Shown: positions 24,034-33,264, counted from the first letter of the stretch. The stretch is DNA of 64,000 bases from an uncultured Lentisphaeria bacterium (GCA_913042885.1 CAJWLW010000001.1:10241-74240), one strand, 5' to 3'. Notes: a model not told the origin generated them from the sequence alone. Program-made: numbers and translations.

Positions 24034-26334
24034 ATGAGATCCCCTGGGGAACACATGAGGAAGGTGCTTTGCGCGTGGGTGCTCACGTTCGCCGTGGGCA
24101 CGGTCTGCTTCGCGGTGGAGTACACGGTGCACATCGTCGAGCCGACGATAAACGACCACCTGATGATGCTCGACGGGCCGCTGCCGCCGGTCTGCAAGCA
24201 GGGCCGCACGATGAAGGTCCGGGCCTGCCGCGGCGAGTACGAACCGGCCTCGTTCGTCGTGACCGCCTCAAAGCCGCTCGCAGCGGTGCAGATCGAGGTC
24301 GCGCCCGTGAGCGGTCCGGGCGAACCGTGGCCGGAAGCGGCGATCGACGTTCGGGTGCGGAGGAAATTCGGCGCTTCTCCGATCCTGCTCGTGCACGACG
24401 AGGGCTTTCTGCGGACGGTGCCCGCGCCCACTCAGGACAATCCCGATGCGGTGACGTACGTGCCCACCGGCGAGCTGCGCGACGCCGACGAACTCCAGCC
24501 GGTTGCGATCGAGAAGCGCAAGCAGTTCTGGGTCACGGTGCACGTCCCCGAGACGGCCAAGGCCGGGACCTACTCGACGGTACTGAGAATCGTGCCGGAA
24601 AACAACGACGCAACCGCGCTGACGCTCGAGATCGAGGTCTATTCCTTTGATCTCCTGGAGCCGATGGTGGAGTACTCAATCTACTACCCCGTACGCCTGG
24701 CCAGCCAGGTGCCGCCCGACGACCCCTTGAGCTTCGGCAACCTCACCGAGCAGCAGTACGTTGCGGAACTGAAAAACATGCTGGCCCACGGGATGAGCAA
24801 CCCGAACATCCATGAGGGATGCGTGACGGCACGTCCCGACGGGAGCCTGGATTTCTCCGTGCTGGCCAGGCTCCTGGACCTGCGCGAGAGCGTCGGGATG
24901 CGGCCGGAGGTGCTCTACATTGGCGGGCATCCGTTCCCGTTCTACGACGGGGAGCTGACGGACGCGCAGCGGCAGAGGATTCACCGGTACGTCCGCGAGA
25001 TCGACGACTGGGCGCGGCGGCGGGGTTATTCCGAGGTCTTCTACATGGGCCGCGACGAGTGGTGGGGCGAACAGCTCCTGCGGGAGCGCGACAGCATCAT
25101 GGCGGTCGACGAGGCCGGAGGGAAAGTCTTCGTGGCGGTCATGCACCCCGAGTTCTTTGACCGCGTCGGGGACATCCTGCACTGCCCGGTACTGCAGTCC
25201 CCGGTCTCGAGACACGTGAACGCCGCCTTCAGGAAGTACCTGGCGAAGTACGGTGAGATGGAGGCCGCCCGCCGGGCCGCGGAGATCGGCGGCGCCGGAC
25301 GTTTTGAAGTCATGATCCGGAACCGGAGGTATCGCAAAGCGATCGACGGCGCCCATCGCGCCGGACACAAGATCCTCACCTATATGAACCCGAGCGCCGG
25401 GGTGCCCTACCCGGACTTGCAGCGGCGCAACGAGGGCCTGGGGCTGTGGCGGGTCGGCTTCGACGGCACGATGACCTGGGCGTACACGCACAACGGCGGC
25501 GACAAGGTCAACCAGTTCATGTACTACGCCAAGGTCTACCGCACTGAAAACGGGGTCGTGGACACCGTGTACTGGGAAGGATACCGCGAAGGTGTGGACG
25601 ACATGCGGTACCTGACGACGCTCTACGCGGAATTGAGATCCGCAACGGGACGCTTTCCGGACAATCCACTGATAGACGAGACGCACGCGTGGCTGAAGGC
25701 CATCGACGTGGTCAGAGGCGACCTGGATGCGATCCGTGCGGAGATGGCCCGCAGAATCGTGGCCCTCCGGGACATGGGTTACAAAGCGCTTCCGCCCGAG
25801 GAGATCCTGAAGGGGATCGACCTGGAACGCGTACGGATCATCGCGTTCCCCGAGCCCTGGCGATTCAAGATGGATGCCGACGACCAGGGCGTCGACGAAA
25901 AGTGGTTCGACCCGGCCACCGACGACAACACCTGGGGCACGTTGCGCACCGATGTCAAGGACAAAGGCTGGGGAAACGATCCCGGCTTCGGCTGGTACCG
26001 GACCAGGCTGCCGCTGACCCGGCAGGAAGCAGGAAAGACCTTCGCATGTCTTTACTTCGAGGCCTGTGACGAGGATACCTGGTTGTATCTCAACGGCGAG
26101 GAGATCTTCGAACACAGCGGAGAGACGACGGGCCTGCTGATATCGGAGATATGGCTGACGCCGTTTGTTGTTCCGCTCAACGACGTGACGTTGCGTGGCG
26201 AGGACCTGCTGGCCGTGCGCGTGTACAACAGCACCGGCATGGGCGGTGTCTGGAAACCCGTCCACCTGATCCTGAGCGACCAGCAGCTCACAGAGGAGCA
26301 TGTCGAAGCCCTGGTGAATTTGAATCAGGAATAG
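24034..26334 (+). CDS. secreted GH123-like glycoside hydrolase with C-terminal sugar-binding domain, paralog 3
   Basis: A 766-residue exported protein (signal peptide MRSPGEHMRKVLCAWVLTF...CFA). The ATG at 24034 is chosen since AAAGGAG lies 9 bases upstream. It lacks the N-terminal beta-sandwich and helical linker of the other two paralogs and begins with the GH123-type N-domain (ACRGEYEPASFVVTASKPL). The TIM barrel carries the acid pair D341-E342 in FYMGRDEWWGEQ and the family phrase WEGYREGVDDMRYLTTL. After residue 600 a GH2-like jelly roll follows (WRFKMDADDQGVDEKWFD, DEDTWLYLNGEEIF, LLAVRVYNSTGMGG). Same fold, different ligand module, so probably a different polymer or linkage. Confidence 0.75.
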   Translation: MRSPGEHMRKVLCAWVLTFAVGTVCFAVEYTVHIVEPTINDHLMMLDGPLPPVCKQGRTMKVRACRGEYEPASFVVTASKPLAAVQIEVAPVSGPGEPWPEAAIDVRVRRKFGASPILLVHDEGFLRTVPAPTQDNPDAVTYVPTGELRDADELQPVAIEKRKQFWVTVHVPETAKAGTYSTVLRIVPENNDATALTLEIEVYSFDLLEPMVEYSIYYPVRLASQVPPDDPLSFGNLTEQQYVAELKNMLAHGMSNPNIHEGCVTARPDGSLDFSVLARLLDLRESVGMRPEVLYIGGHPFPFYDGELTDAQRQRIHRYVREIDDWARRRGYSEVFYMGRDEWWGEQLLRERDSIMAVDEAGGKVFVAVMHPEFFDRVGDILHCPVLQSPVSRHVNAAFRKYLAKYGEMEAARRAAEIGGAGRFEVMIRNRRYRKAIDGAHRAGHKILTYMNPSAGVPYPDLQRRNEGLGLWRVGFDGTMTWAYTHNGGDKVNQFMYYAKVYRTENGVVDTVYWEGYREGVDDMRYLTTLYAELRSATGRFPDNPLIDETHAWLKAIDVVRGDLDAIRAEMARRIVALRDMGYKALPPEEILKGIDLERVRIIAFPEPWRFKMDADDQGVDEKWFDPATDDNTWGTLRTDVKDKGWGNDPGFGWYRTRLPLTRQEAGKTFACLYFEACDEDTWLYLNGEEIFEHSGETTGLLISEIWLTPFVVPLNDVTLRGEDLLAVRVYNSTGMGGVWKPVHLILSDQQLTEEHVEALVNLNQE

Positions 26335-26335
26335 G

Positions 26336-26485
26336 TAAGCCAGAGGTCAGTGGTCAGCAGAACCCCATCATGGCGCTGATAGAGAACTCACCGATCTCAA
26401 CAAACGAGTCGGCAGGATGCCCAGATCAACGATCAGGACGGCTAATTATTGGGAAGCCGACCTCTGATCTCTGACCTCTGGCTTA
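26336..26485. repeat. 150-base element with 22-base imperfect terminal inverted repeats
   Basis: The left arm TAAGCCAGAGGTCAGTGGTCAG (26336-26357, given here as landmarks TAAGCCAGAGGTCAG plus TGGTCAG) is mirrored by 26464-26485 with two mismatches. The element fills the gap between the GH123-like gene and the dehydrogenase gene. It resembles a MITE or a dispersed intergenic repeat built from CAGAGGTCAG-type words. The right arm ends directly in AAAAAAGG, so the hairpin might also act on transcription. Confidence 0.7.
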
Positions 26486-26498
26486 AAAAAGGACCAGA

Positions 26499-27467
26499 AT
26501 GTCGAAACCCCGTATCCTTGTGACAAGTAACTGCGTGGCATGTCCCGAGGCCCTGGAGCCGCTGCGCCGGATCGGTCAGGTGGATTGCAAGTATCCTGTT
26601 GATCGCGCGACAGCGCTGGCCGTCATCGACCGGTACGACGCAGTCATGTGCGACGCGGGTATACAGTTCGACGAGGCGGTCTTGTCGCGAGCCGAACGCC
26701 TCCGTATCATCGCGACGCCAAGCACCGGCACCGACCACCTCGACAAGAAAACCATGGCGGCCCGGGGCATCGAATGGATTGACATCGCCAAGGAATACGA
26801 CCTTATCGAACGGTTTACCGCAACGGCCGAGGCGGCTTGGTTGCTGCTGTTGGCCTGCATCCGGCGGTTGCCGAGGAACTTCGAGCGCGCCAAACGGGGA
26901 TGCCTTGGTCCCGAAGACTGGGAATCGCTGCCCAAACAGCTGTGCGGCAAGACGCTCGGTGTGATCGGCCATGGCCGCCTGGGGCGCATGGTCACGCAAT
27001 ACGGCCAGGCGTTTCGGATGCGCGTGCTGGTGCATGACATCCGGACCATCGAGGAACCCGACGTTGAACAGGTCGATCTCGACACCCTGCTGGCAGAGTC
27101 AGACGTTGTCAGTCTTCATCTGCATCTCAAGGACGAAACGCGCCGACTGATCGACCGCGAAAGGATCGCACGCATGAAGCGAGGTGTCGTCCTGGTCAAT
27201 ACCGCCCGCGGCGATCTCATCGACGAAGCGGCGATGATTGAAGCGCTCGAGACCGGCCAAATCGGGGCGGCGGGGGTGGATGTCGTGCACGACGAGTGGG
27301 ATCCGGATCGGGCCGGGCATGCGCTGCACGAATACGCGCGCACCCACGATAACCTCATCATCACGCCGCACATCGCAAGTGCCTGTTACGAGTCCTGTGT
27401 CGAGGCCCGCGCATTTGTCGCCGAAGAACTTGCCAAGCGGCTCGAAGCAATGGACTGGAGCGGTTGA
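26499..27467 (+). CDS. D-isomer-specific 2-hydroxyacid dehydrogenase
   Basis: A 322-residue NAD(P)-dependent oxidoreductase that interconverts 2-hydroxyacids and 2-oxoacids. The nucleotide loop is GHGRLG (157-162). The catalytic residues are R237 (NTARGDLID), E266 (DVVHDEWDP) and H291 (ITPHIAS). No ACT domain is present, so it is not a full-length serine-pathway SerA. A ribosome binding site (AAAAAAGGACC) lies just before the ATG and partly overlaps the end of the inverted-repeat element. The deacetylase gene follows after 33 bases. Substrates could include glycerate, lactate or sugar acids. Confidence 0.9.
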   Translation: MSKPRILVTSNCVACPEALEPLRRIGQVDCKYPVDRATALAVIDRYDAVMCDAGIQFDEAVLSRAERLRIIATPSTGTDHLDKKTMAARGIEWIDIAKEYDLIERFTATAEAAWLLLLACIRRLPRNFERAKRGCLGPEDWESLPKQLCGKTLGVIGHGRLGRMVTQYGQAFRMRVLVHDIRTIEEPDVEQVDLDTLLAESDVVSLHLHLKDETRRLIDRERIARMKRGVVLVNTARGDLIDEAAMIEALETGQIGAAGVDVVHDEWDPDRAGHALHEYARTHDNLIITPHIASACYESCVEARAFVAEELAKRLEAMDWSG

Positions 27468-27500
27468 CCAAACAGGAAAAGAGGAAAGGAGGATCAGGTT

Positions 27501-28352
27501 ATGTCAGCAGAATCACAAAGACCGCTGCAGTTGCTCGCGGTTGTGGCCCATCCGCATGATCTCACCCACATGGGCGGCACCTGTGCCCACCATGTCGAAC
27601 GGGGTGACAACGTCATCGTCACCGCAATCACCGGAGGCACAACCACACACAACGAGAAGCTTTTCGACGAGCTGCGCAAGCCGCCTGCTGAGAGGGACAT
27701 GAGCATCTTGACCCAGCCTCAGGACGAATATGCCGACGCCAAGGCGCGCGAGTTCAAGGAGGTGTGCGCAGTGTTCGGTATCAGCGACGTGAGGGTCCTG
27801 CCGTTTGCGGACAATCCCCTCGAGGTGACGGACGAAGTCGTGACAGCACTCAGTGAGATCCTGTATGACGTTCGGCCACAGATGATACTGACGCATCCGC
27901 CGTATGCGTTGCCCAGCCGACGCCTTCATGCCGCCTGGCCCGACGACCACACGGCGGCCGGCATCGTCGTGCAGAAGGCATGCCAGCGCGCCGGGATCCC
28001 CGACACCGAGCATGGCCGGGCACCGCATCAGGTGGCCGCGCTCTACTACATGGCGATCAATTTCGGGTTTCATGAGGTCGACGTATGTATTGACATTACC
28101 GACCAGGTCGAGAACCGCAAGAAGGCGGAAAACCTCTTTACGTCACAGGGGCACACGGCTGAGTTTTCAGAGAAGCGCATCGAATCCCTCGCGGGATTCC
28201 TGGGCTGGAAGGTCGGACTCGGTTACGCCGAGACGTTCATCCGCGGCTATGTCGAAATCTCGCGCCATCTCTCTTTGACCGACGAGAATTTCCGGATGGC
28301 CGAGAGCTCGCGCGAAGAGCACATGCAGTGGTTAACTGGGAATCCTGTCTGA
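27501..28352 (+). CDS. PIG-L/LmbE family deacetylase-like protein with altered active site
   Basis: A 283-residue protein of the zinc-dependent N-acetylglucosaminyl deacetylase fold. The metal ligands H17, D20 and H150 (PDDHTAAG) are present. The signature, normally AHPDDE, here reads AHPHDLTHMGG: the general-base Asp is replaced by H19 and the following Glu by Leu. A subset of the family is likely to carry this HPHD form, so activity may differ rather than be lost. An excellent AAAGGAGG site precedes the ATG. It lies between a hydroxyacid dehydrogenase and a GH123-like hydrolase of the N-acetylhexosaminidase class, so removal of acetyl or acyl groups from amino sugars is a sensible guess. 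Confidence 0.82.
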   Translation: MSAESQRPLQLLAVVAHPHDLTHMGGTCAHHVERGDNVIVTAITGGTTTHNEKLFDELRKPPAERDMSILTQPQDEYADAKAREFKEVCAVFGISDVRVLPFADNPLEVTDEVVTALSEILYDVRPQMILTHPPYALPSRRLHAAWPDDHTAAGIVVQKACQRAGIPDTEHGRAPHQVAALYYMAINFGFHEVDVCIDITDQVENRKKAENLFTSQGHTAEFSEKRIESLAGFLGWKVGLGYAETFIRGYVEISRHLSLTDENFRMAESSREEHMQWLTGNPV

Positions 28353-28396
28353 ATCCCAGCGGTAGTGCGGAACCTGAAAGTTAAAAGGAGACCGAG

Positions 28397-30868
28397 ATGA
28401 CCAGTGAGAAGAAAACCCGGTTGGCAGCCGCAGTCGTGACCGTCGCAGCCCTGGTGGCGCACGCGGCACCAGGTGCGGCCGAATCTGAAGATGCCGCGAG
28501 TGAACGCAGGATTGTCTACAGTGAGAGCTTCGAGGGCGATGGCAAGATGGCTGTCTGGGCTTCCAGCGGCGGTTACAAGGTCAACTTCGCCGGCCCCTCC
28601 GACGAACACGCGGCGACGGGCAAGCGCTCGTTCAAGATCGACGTGACCTGGGACGACGACTGTACATACATCTACTGGTGGGCCGGCGGCGGCGTCCCCC
28701 TCTACGGCAATCCCGTTGTGCGGGGGAAACTGCACGTCGAACGTGGCAGCGCTTGGTTCGGTCATGGCTGGGGCTCCCCGGAGAGGAACACAAGAGGCCA
28801 CAAGGTGGTCGGTGTGGACGTTCGAGCCCTGCCGAACGGATGGACTGAGTGGCGTTCCAGCGCCGCCGGTACGCCCGGCGAGGCCGACTATATACAAGGT
28901 GCCTCGGTCTACATCCAACCGGACAAGGACCGGCGGACTGTGGTGTATGTGGACGACCTGGAGATCGAGGCCGCGCTTCCCGAGGGGTTCCGGGACGACT
29001 TGACCGCACAGATCGCAGAAATCGAGGCCGCGCGCAACGCTCGCACACAGGCTCACGTGCAAAAAATGACCGGTCAGCTGCCCGCGAGATTCGCCAAACT
29101 GGCCGCAGAAATAGACGCAACGCCGTCGAGGTTCCCGGCGGCTGCCTCGGCGGAACTGAAGGATTATTGGGAGCGTCTGCGCCGGCACCGTGACGACCTG
29201 CGCTCGCGGACGGAAACTCAACTTGCAGAACTGCAGGCCAAACCCACAGCCCCTGCCGCGGATGCTGCCCGGCTGCTGCTGTCGCAGTTCGCAAGGGCTC
29301 ACCCGGCCTGTGTGTCTTTGGCAGCGTACGCGGCAGCTCACCCGGCCCTGCCTTACGTCGTCTGGATTGTTGACCCGATCAGTAATGACAACGTGCTGCC
29401 CGAGCGCTTCCCCGTGCCGGGCATCGTCGGGACGGAGCTTGCCGTATCCGCCTGCCGCGGCGAGTACGAGCCCGCGAGTTTTGTCGTCGACGCAATGGAG
29501 GAACTGCGCGATGTAACGGTGCGGTGCAGCGATGCCAAATCGGCAGGAGCCACTTTGCCCGCTTCGCAGATCGACGTCCGCATCGTGAAATGCTGGTGGC
29601 AGGCGGGCGTGGAGCTCGACGACGTGCGGCATCCCACACTCACTCCGGAGCTTCTGCTCAAGGACCCGGAGTTCGTGAGCGTAGACCACCGGGAAAAAAG
29701 CCATACGCTGAAGGACCCGCAGGCGCCGCGCGACGCCGCCGAATTGCAGCCGGTCTCCATACCAGCGGCGACGGCGCAGCAGTTCTGGGTCACCGTCCAC
29801 GTGCCCGAAGACGCAAAGGCCGGCTCCTACAGGGGGAGGCTGGTCCTGAAGCCCCGAAACGCCCCCGAAATCGTCATGCCACTGAGGATTGAGGTGCTCC
29901 CCTTCGAACTGGAGGAACCGGCGCTGACCTACTCGATCTATTATCGGGGGCAGCTGGCCGCAGACCAGGACGGGAAAATCGATACAAACCGCAAATCGCC
30001 GCAGCAGTATCTGGCGGAATTGCGCGACCTGAAGGCCCACGGCGTCTCGTATCCGACCAGCTATCAAAGTTTCGAGGACCAAGGGCTGTTCGACCGTGCG
30101 ATCGAACTGCGGAAAGAAGCGGGTATTGTCGTCGACCCGTTCTACTCATTAGGCATGGGAACGGGTGCACCCACTTCACCCGAGGCGCTGGAAGCCCTGG
30201 AGACGAGAGTTCGCACCCGCCTCGCTCAAGTCCGCAAGCACGGGATCAAGGAGTTCTACATCTACGGCATCGACGAAGCCGAAGGCGACGTGCTCAAGGC
30301 CGAACGGGCCGCATTCAAGGTCGCACACGAGGCCGGGGCCAAAGTCTTTGTCGCCTGCGGCGGCGCCACGTTCACCCTGGTCGGGGACCTGCTGGATTTA
30401 GCCGTCAGCAGTGGAGATGACCCGGAAAAATGGCACGACGTCGGCCACCGCATCTTCAGCTACGCCACCCCCCAGGTCGGGCTCGAGCAACCCGAGACCT
30501 ACCGCCGCAGTTACGGCCTCGGACTCTGGAAGGCGGGCTACGACGGCGCCATGGACTACGCTTACCAGGATACGTTCGGCCCCTCCGTTTATGTGGACGA
30601 CGACGCGACCTGGCGGGATTACGTCTTCGCGTATCCGACCGTCGACGGCGTCATAGATACCATCCAGTGGGAAGGCTTTCGCGAGGGAGTGGACGACGTA
30701 CGCTACCTGACCACACTCTTGCAGGCGATCGAGCGTGGCAAAGCCACCGATGGCAAAGCCACCCTGGCACAGGAAGCAGAGGAATGGGTGGCGACAATGG
30801 ACCCTGGCGGAAACCTGCAAGCGCTGCGGGCGACCATGGTCGAATACATCCTGAAGCTGAACAATTAA
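28397..30868 (+). CDS. secreted GH123-like glycoside hydrolase, paralog 2
   Basis: An 823-residue exported protein aligned from end to end with the one at 16115: the same signal peptide style, CBM-like sandwich (FAGPSDEHAATGKRSFKID), helical linker (ELKDYWERLRRHRDD), GH123-type N-domain (ACRGEYEPASFVVDA) and TIM barrel with D626-E627 (YIYGIDEAEGD). The endings are near-identical (WVATMDPGGNLQALRATM). A strong AAAAGGAGACC site supports the ATG. It follows the deacetylase gene by 44 bases and is probably in the same operon. The helical linker between binding and catalytic parts is unusual and may set reach. Specificity for beta-linked N-acetylhexosamine is inferred from the fold only. Confidence 0.75.
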   Translation: MTSEKKTRLAAAVVTVAALVAHAAPGAAESEDAASERRIVYSESFEGDGKMAVWASSGGYKVNFAGPSDEHAATGKRSFKIDVTWDDDCTYIYWWAGGGVPLYGNPVVRGKLHVERGSAWFGHGWGSPERNTRGHKVVGVDVRALPNGWTEWRSSAAGTPGEADYIQGASVYIQPDKDRRTVVYVDDLEIEAALPEGFRDDLTAQIAEIEAARNARTQAHVQKMTGQLPARFAKLAAEIDATPSRFPAAASAELKDYWERLRRHRDDLRSRTETQLAELQAKPTAPAADAARLLLSQFARAHPACVSLAAYAAAHPALPYVVWIVDPISNDNVLPERFPVPGIVGTELAVSACRGEYEPASFVVDAMEELRDVTVRCSDAKSAGATLPASQIDVRIVKCWWQAGVELDDVRHPTLTPELLLKDPEFVSVDHREKSHTLKDPQAPRDAAELQPVSIPAATAQQFWVTVHVPEDAKAGSYRGRLVLKPRNAPEIVMPLRIEVLPFELEEPALTYSIYYRGQLAADQDGKIDTNRKSPQQYLAELRDLKAHGVSYPTSYQSFEDQGLFDRAIELRKEAGIVVDPFYSLGMGTGAPTSPEALEALETRVRTRLAQVRKHGIKEFYIYGIDEAEGDVLKAERAAFKVAHEAGAKVFVACGGATFTLVGDLLDLAVSSGDDPEKWHDVGHRIFSYATPQVGLEQPETYRRSYGLGLWKAGYDGAMDYAYQDTFGPSVYVDDDATWRDYVFAYPTVDGVIDTIQWEGFREGVDDVRYLTTLLQAIERGKATDGKATLAQEAEEWVATMDPGGNLQALRATMVEYILKLNN

Positions 30869-31098
30869 GATGGATGGAATGCGCCAAACCCGATTCCGAA
30901 AATTTTGTCAATTTTCGCGGACAGGTTGTTAAAAGGCTTCGCACTGCACGCCGGAATTGCGGGCCGATGGCGCAGAGGCCCGCCCTGGTAGCTGGGAATT
31001 CGTAGCCTTCAGGCCGGAATCCACCATCAATTCCCCCGCGCCCCCGATTTCCACCGCGTCATCACCAAGCCCGTCCCCATGTGCCCCCTTGCACCAGG

Positions 31099-31398
31099 TC
31101 AACGGTGGCCGCTGCCGGGACTCCGTCCCGTCGACCCGCTGGTTTGTCCGCCGCGATCGTTGTTTTCCCAAAAGCCGCTCTTGCCCTCGAACGGCGACTT
31201 GCGTTTTTGCTCCGGTTTTTCTTTCGCCGCGGCAGGGGTGTCCTCTGCCGGTTCCCGTTCGGCCGCCGCTTTTGTGCGTTCCGCTTCGGCTGCGGCGTGC
31301 GCCGCCCGGGCTTCCCCGTCGTCCTTTGACAGGCAGCACTTCTTGTATTTTTTGCCGCTGCCGCAGTGGCACGGCTCGTTGCGTCCCAGTTTTACCAT
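31099..31398 (-). CDS. SEC-C motif protein
   Basis: A 99-residue protein with an N-terminal zinc-binding SEC-C motif, GRNEPCHCGSGKKYKKCC, directly after the start (residues 5-22), as at the C-terminus of SecA. The remaining 75 residues are Ala/Glu/Lys-rich and probably disordered. Proteins with this small module bind zinc and may associate with ribosomes or SecA. It stands alone on the minus strand, between a GH123-like gene and an AT-rich intergenic region that probably holds its promoter. Confidence 0.8.
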   Translation of the reverse strand: MVKLGRNEPCHCGSGKKYKKCCLSKDDGEARAAHAAAEAERTKAAAEREPAEDTPAAAKEKPEQKRKSPFEGKSGFWENNDRGGQTSGSTGRSPGSGHR

Positions 31399-31595
31399 CC
31401 GTCCATCTCCCGAGTCGGGTTGTGATCTATGTACCTTTGACTGTCCAGATAATTTAACCTCACTCTACGTAATTGTGGAAGGGTCGGCAACGGATTGATG
31501 AAAAGTACTGGCCGGAAATGACCGTAATTGCACCGGCCCGGCTCCCCGCGCTGCCGAGCCTGCGCCCCTGAGCGCCGGTACTTTTGCCCCCCAGA

Positions 31596-31735
31596 AAATA
31601 TCCATAATAGATAAATATATAAAAAAATAGATATATATCTAATATATTTATATTTTAGTTGTCTGCCTGTGGTGGGTGATATTTGCGTTATGATATGTAT
31701 TTAGCTTATTATAAACGTGTTACCTTGGGGGACAT
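31596..31735. other. AT-rich island with nested palindromes
   Basis: About 140 bases of very low GC in an otherwise GC-rich window. It contains the perfect palindrome AGATATATATCT (31629-31640) inside a longer inverted repeat, TAAATATAT (31612-31620) with ATATATTTA (31642-31650), and several TATAAT-like words (TATGAT, TATTATAAA) up to 31715. No coding potential. It could be a promoter or protein-binding region for the SEC-C gene, or acquired DNA. The whole gap 31399-32035 has no other gene-like reading. Confidence 0.6.
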
Positions 31736-31833
31736 TTTATACACATGCGCCAGCTGGCAGCATGAAATGTTTTCTATTTTGAACCAAGAACTGGCAGTGG
31801 TGCAATGTCAAACCGCATACGCCCGTTCCAGAC

Positions 31834-31978
31834 AGACGGCGTAACTGGCGGTCGTCAGCCGGTGACCGGACATGGACCACGAAATAGAGAAAAACGGTGG
31901 AGATGTACAACTGGCAACCAGCAGATACACTGGAACCGAGCCATTGCGCGGCACTGCTTGAGCCTCGCAGATGTCGCA
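31834..31978. repeat. intergenic direct repeat, copy 1
   Basis: A stretch of about 145 bases (starting AGACGGCGTAACTGGCGG and ending near GCGCGGCACTGCTTG and CGCAGATGTCGCA) that matches copy 2 at 33265-33405 in the same orientation with scattered differences. Shared words include CGTCAGCC, GGACAT, GGCAACCAGC, GATAC, and CATTGCGCGG. Each copy lies just beyond the 3' end of a minus-strand gene. It may be a dispersed intergenic element. Confidence 0.7.
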
Positions 31979-32035
31979 GGCAGGGCCGCGATGCCGGTGT
32001 TGTTCGCGTACGCGGATTCGTTCGGCGTGGATTGA

Positions 32036-33097
32036 TCAGGGAACCGATGTCGAAACGCCAAACTCCCGGGCGATCATGCATATCTCCGCCCAGGTTGTTT
32101 TTTCGGGCAGCGGGATGCCGGTCCTGATGCGTTCCTCATACTTTCGAAACTCCGGTTCACCAGGAATCAGGACCTCGTCGAATCCTTCGGCCGGCGGGCT
32201 GCTCCTGAGGTAATCCATGTTCTCCTGCACCCGCTGACGGAAGTTTTCCGGATCGGGAAAGCTCGCTGCGCTGATAGCGATCATCGCCATGTTATTGTGA
32301 TGCTCGCTCACTTCTGTCAGGTTCTCTCCGCCCAAAGCGCTTCCCAGCAGCGCGGTGAGGATTCCCAGCCCGAATCCCTTGTAGCCAAGATCGCCGCCGA
32401 GCGGCAGGATGTTGCCTCTGGGCGGGCCGTAGAAATCTTTCGGGTCCGTGATCGCCCGGCCCTGCGCATCAATGACGTTGCCGGGCGGCAAGGTCTGCCC
32501 TTCGGCGTGAGCTGCACGAATTTTGCCTTCCGCCATTGTCGCCGTCGACATGTCCAGGACGACCGGCCGATCCGTGCCGGGTGCTGCCCAGGAAACCGGA
32601 TTGGTTGCCAGCCGCCCCTCGCGGCCGCCGAAGGGTACGACGAAGTGTCCCAGGCTCGGCAGTACGGGTACAGCGATGGTTGCAATACCGATCATCTCTG
32701 CCTCGGCAACCTTGGTCGTATACGCCCCGAGGCGACCGGTGTGTGGGAAGTTCCGGCTGGTCACGATACTCACGCCGTGTTCGCGGGCCTTGGCGATGGC
32801 AACGTCTGTGAGTTTATGGGCGCCGACCTGGCCGAAGTTGAGATGAGCATCGACGATGGCCGACGTCGGTGTCTCGCTGTCAACCGTGATCGGCGCCGCA
32901 GGCTTGACGCGTCCGGCCTTGAATTCCTGGGTGTACTGGAGAATTCGCGTCACGCCGTGGGACTCCATCCCCATCAGGCTGGCCTCGACGAGATGATCCG
33001 CAACGATCGCTGCTTCGGCAGCGGGTGCCCCGAAGGCTGTGAAGATGCCGTGAGCAACTTCGCGAAGAAATTCGGGATCAAAGAATCGAATGTTCAT
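32036..33097 (-). CDS. malate/L-lactate/sulfolactate dehydrogenase (Ldh2) family
   Basis: A 353-residue NAD(P)-dependent oxidoreductase of the Ldh_2/YbiC/AllD fold, not the Rossmann LDH. Recognisable segments are EASLMGMESHGVTRILQY near the start (His of the catalytic region), AIAKAREHGVSIV, NPVSWAAPGTDRPVVLDMSTA and GDLGYKGFGLGILTALLG. Members oxidise 2-hydroxyacids such as malate, lactate, sulfolactate, ureidoglycolate. I start at ATG 33097 because family members begin here (MNIRFFDPEFLREV); a reading with 49 more residues has no family support, though no clear ribosome site precedes either. It is flanked on both sides by the two copies of the 140-base repeat. With GlcD upstream it points to hydroxyacid oxidation. 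Confidence 0.88.
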   Translation of the reverse strand: MNIRFFDPEFLREVAHGIFTAFGAPAAEAAIVADHLVEASLMGMESHGVTRILQYTQEFKAGRVKPAAPITVDSETPTSAIVDAHLNFGQVGAHKLTDVAIAKAREHGVSIVTSRNFPHTGRLGAYTTKVAEAEMIGIATIAVPVLPSLGHFVVPFGGREGRLATNPVSWAAPGTDRPVVLDMSTATMAEGKIRAAHAEGQTLPPGNVIDAQGRAITDPKDFYGPPRGNILPLGGDLGYKGFGLGILTALLGSALGGENLTEVSEHHNNMAMIAISAASFPDPENFRQRVQENMDYLRSSPPAEGFDEVLIPGEPEFRKYEERIRTGIPLPEKTTWAEICMIAREFGVSTSVP

Positions 33098-33264
33098 GAA
33101 AGACTTAAAAGGTGTCGCAGATTCATCGGTAACCCATTTATCGCCGTTGATGAAGAGGTATAGATACTCGACCATCGCGAAAAATTCATCTTCGCCCTTC
33201 CTATATATGTTGCGTTTCGTCAATCGTTGCCGGCGCTGCCTCAATGAACGGCGTACCTACGCGC

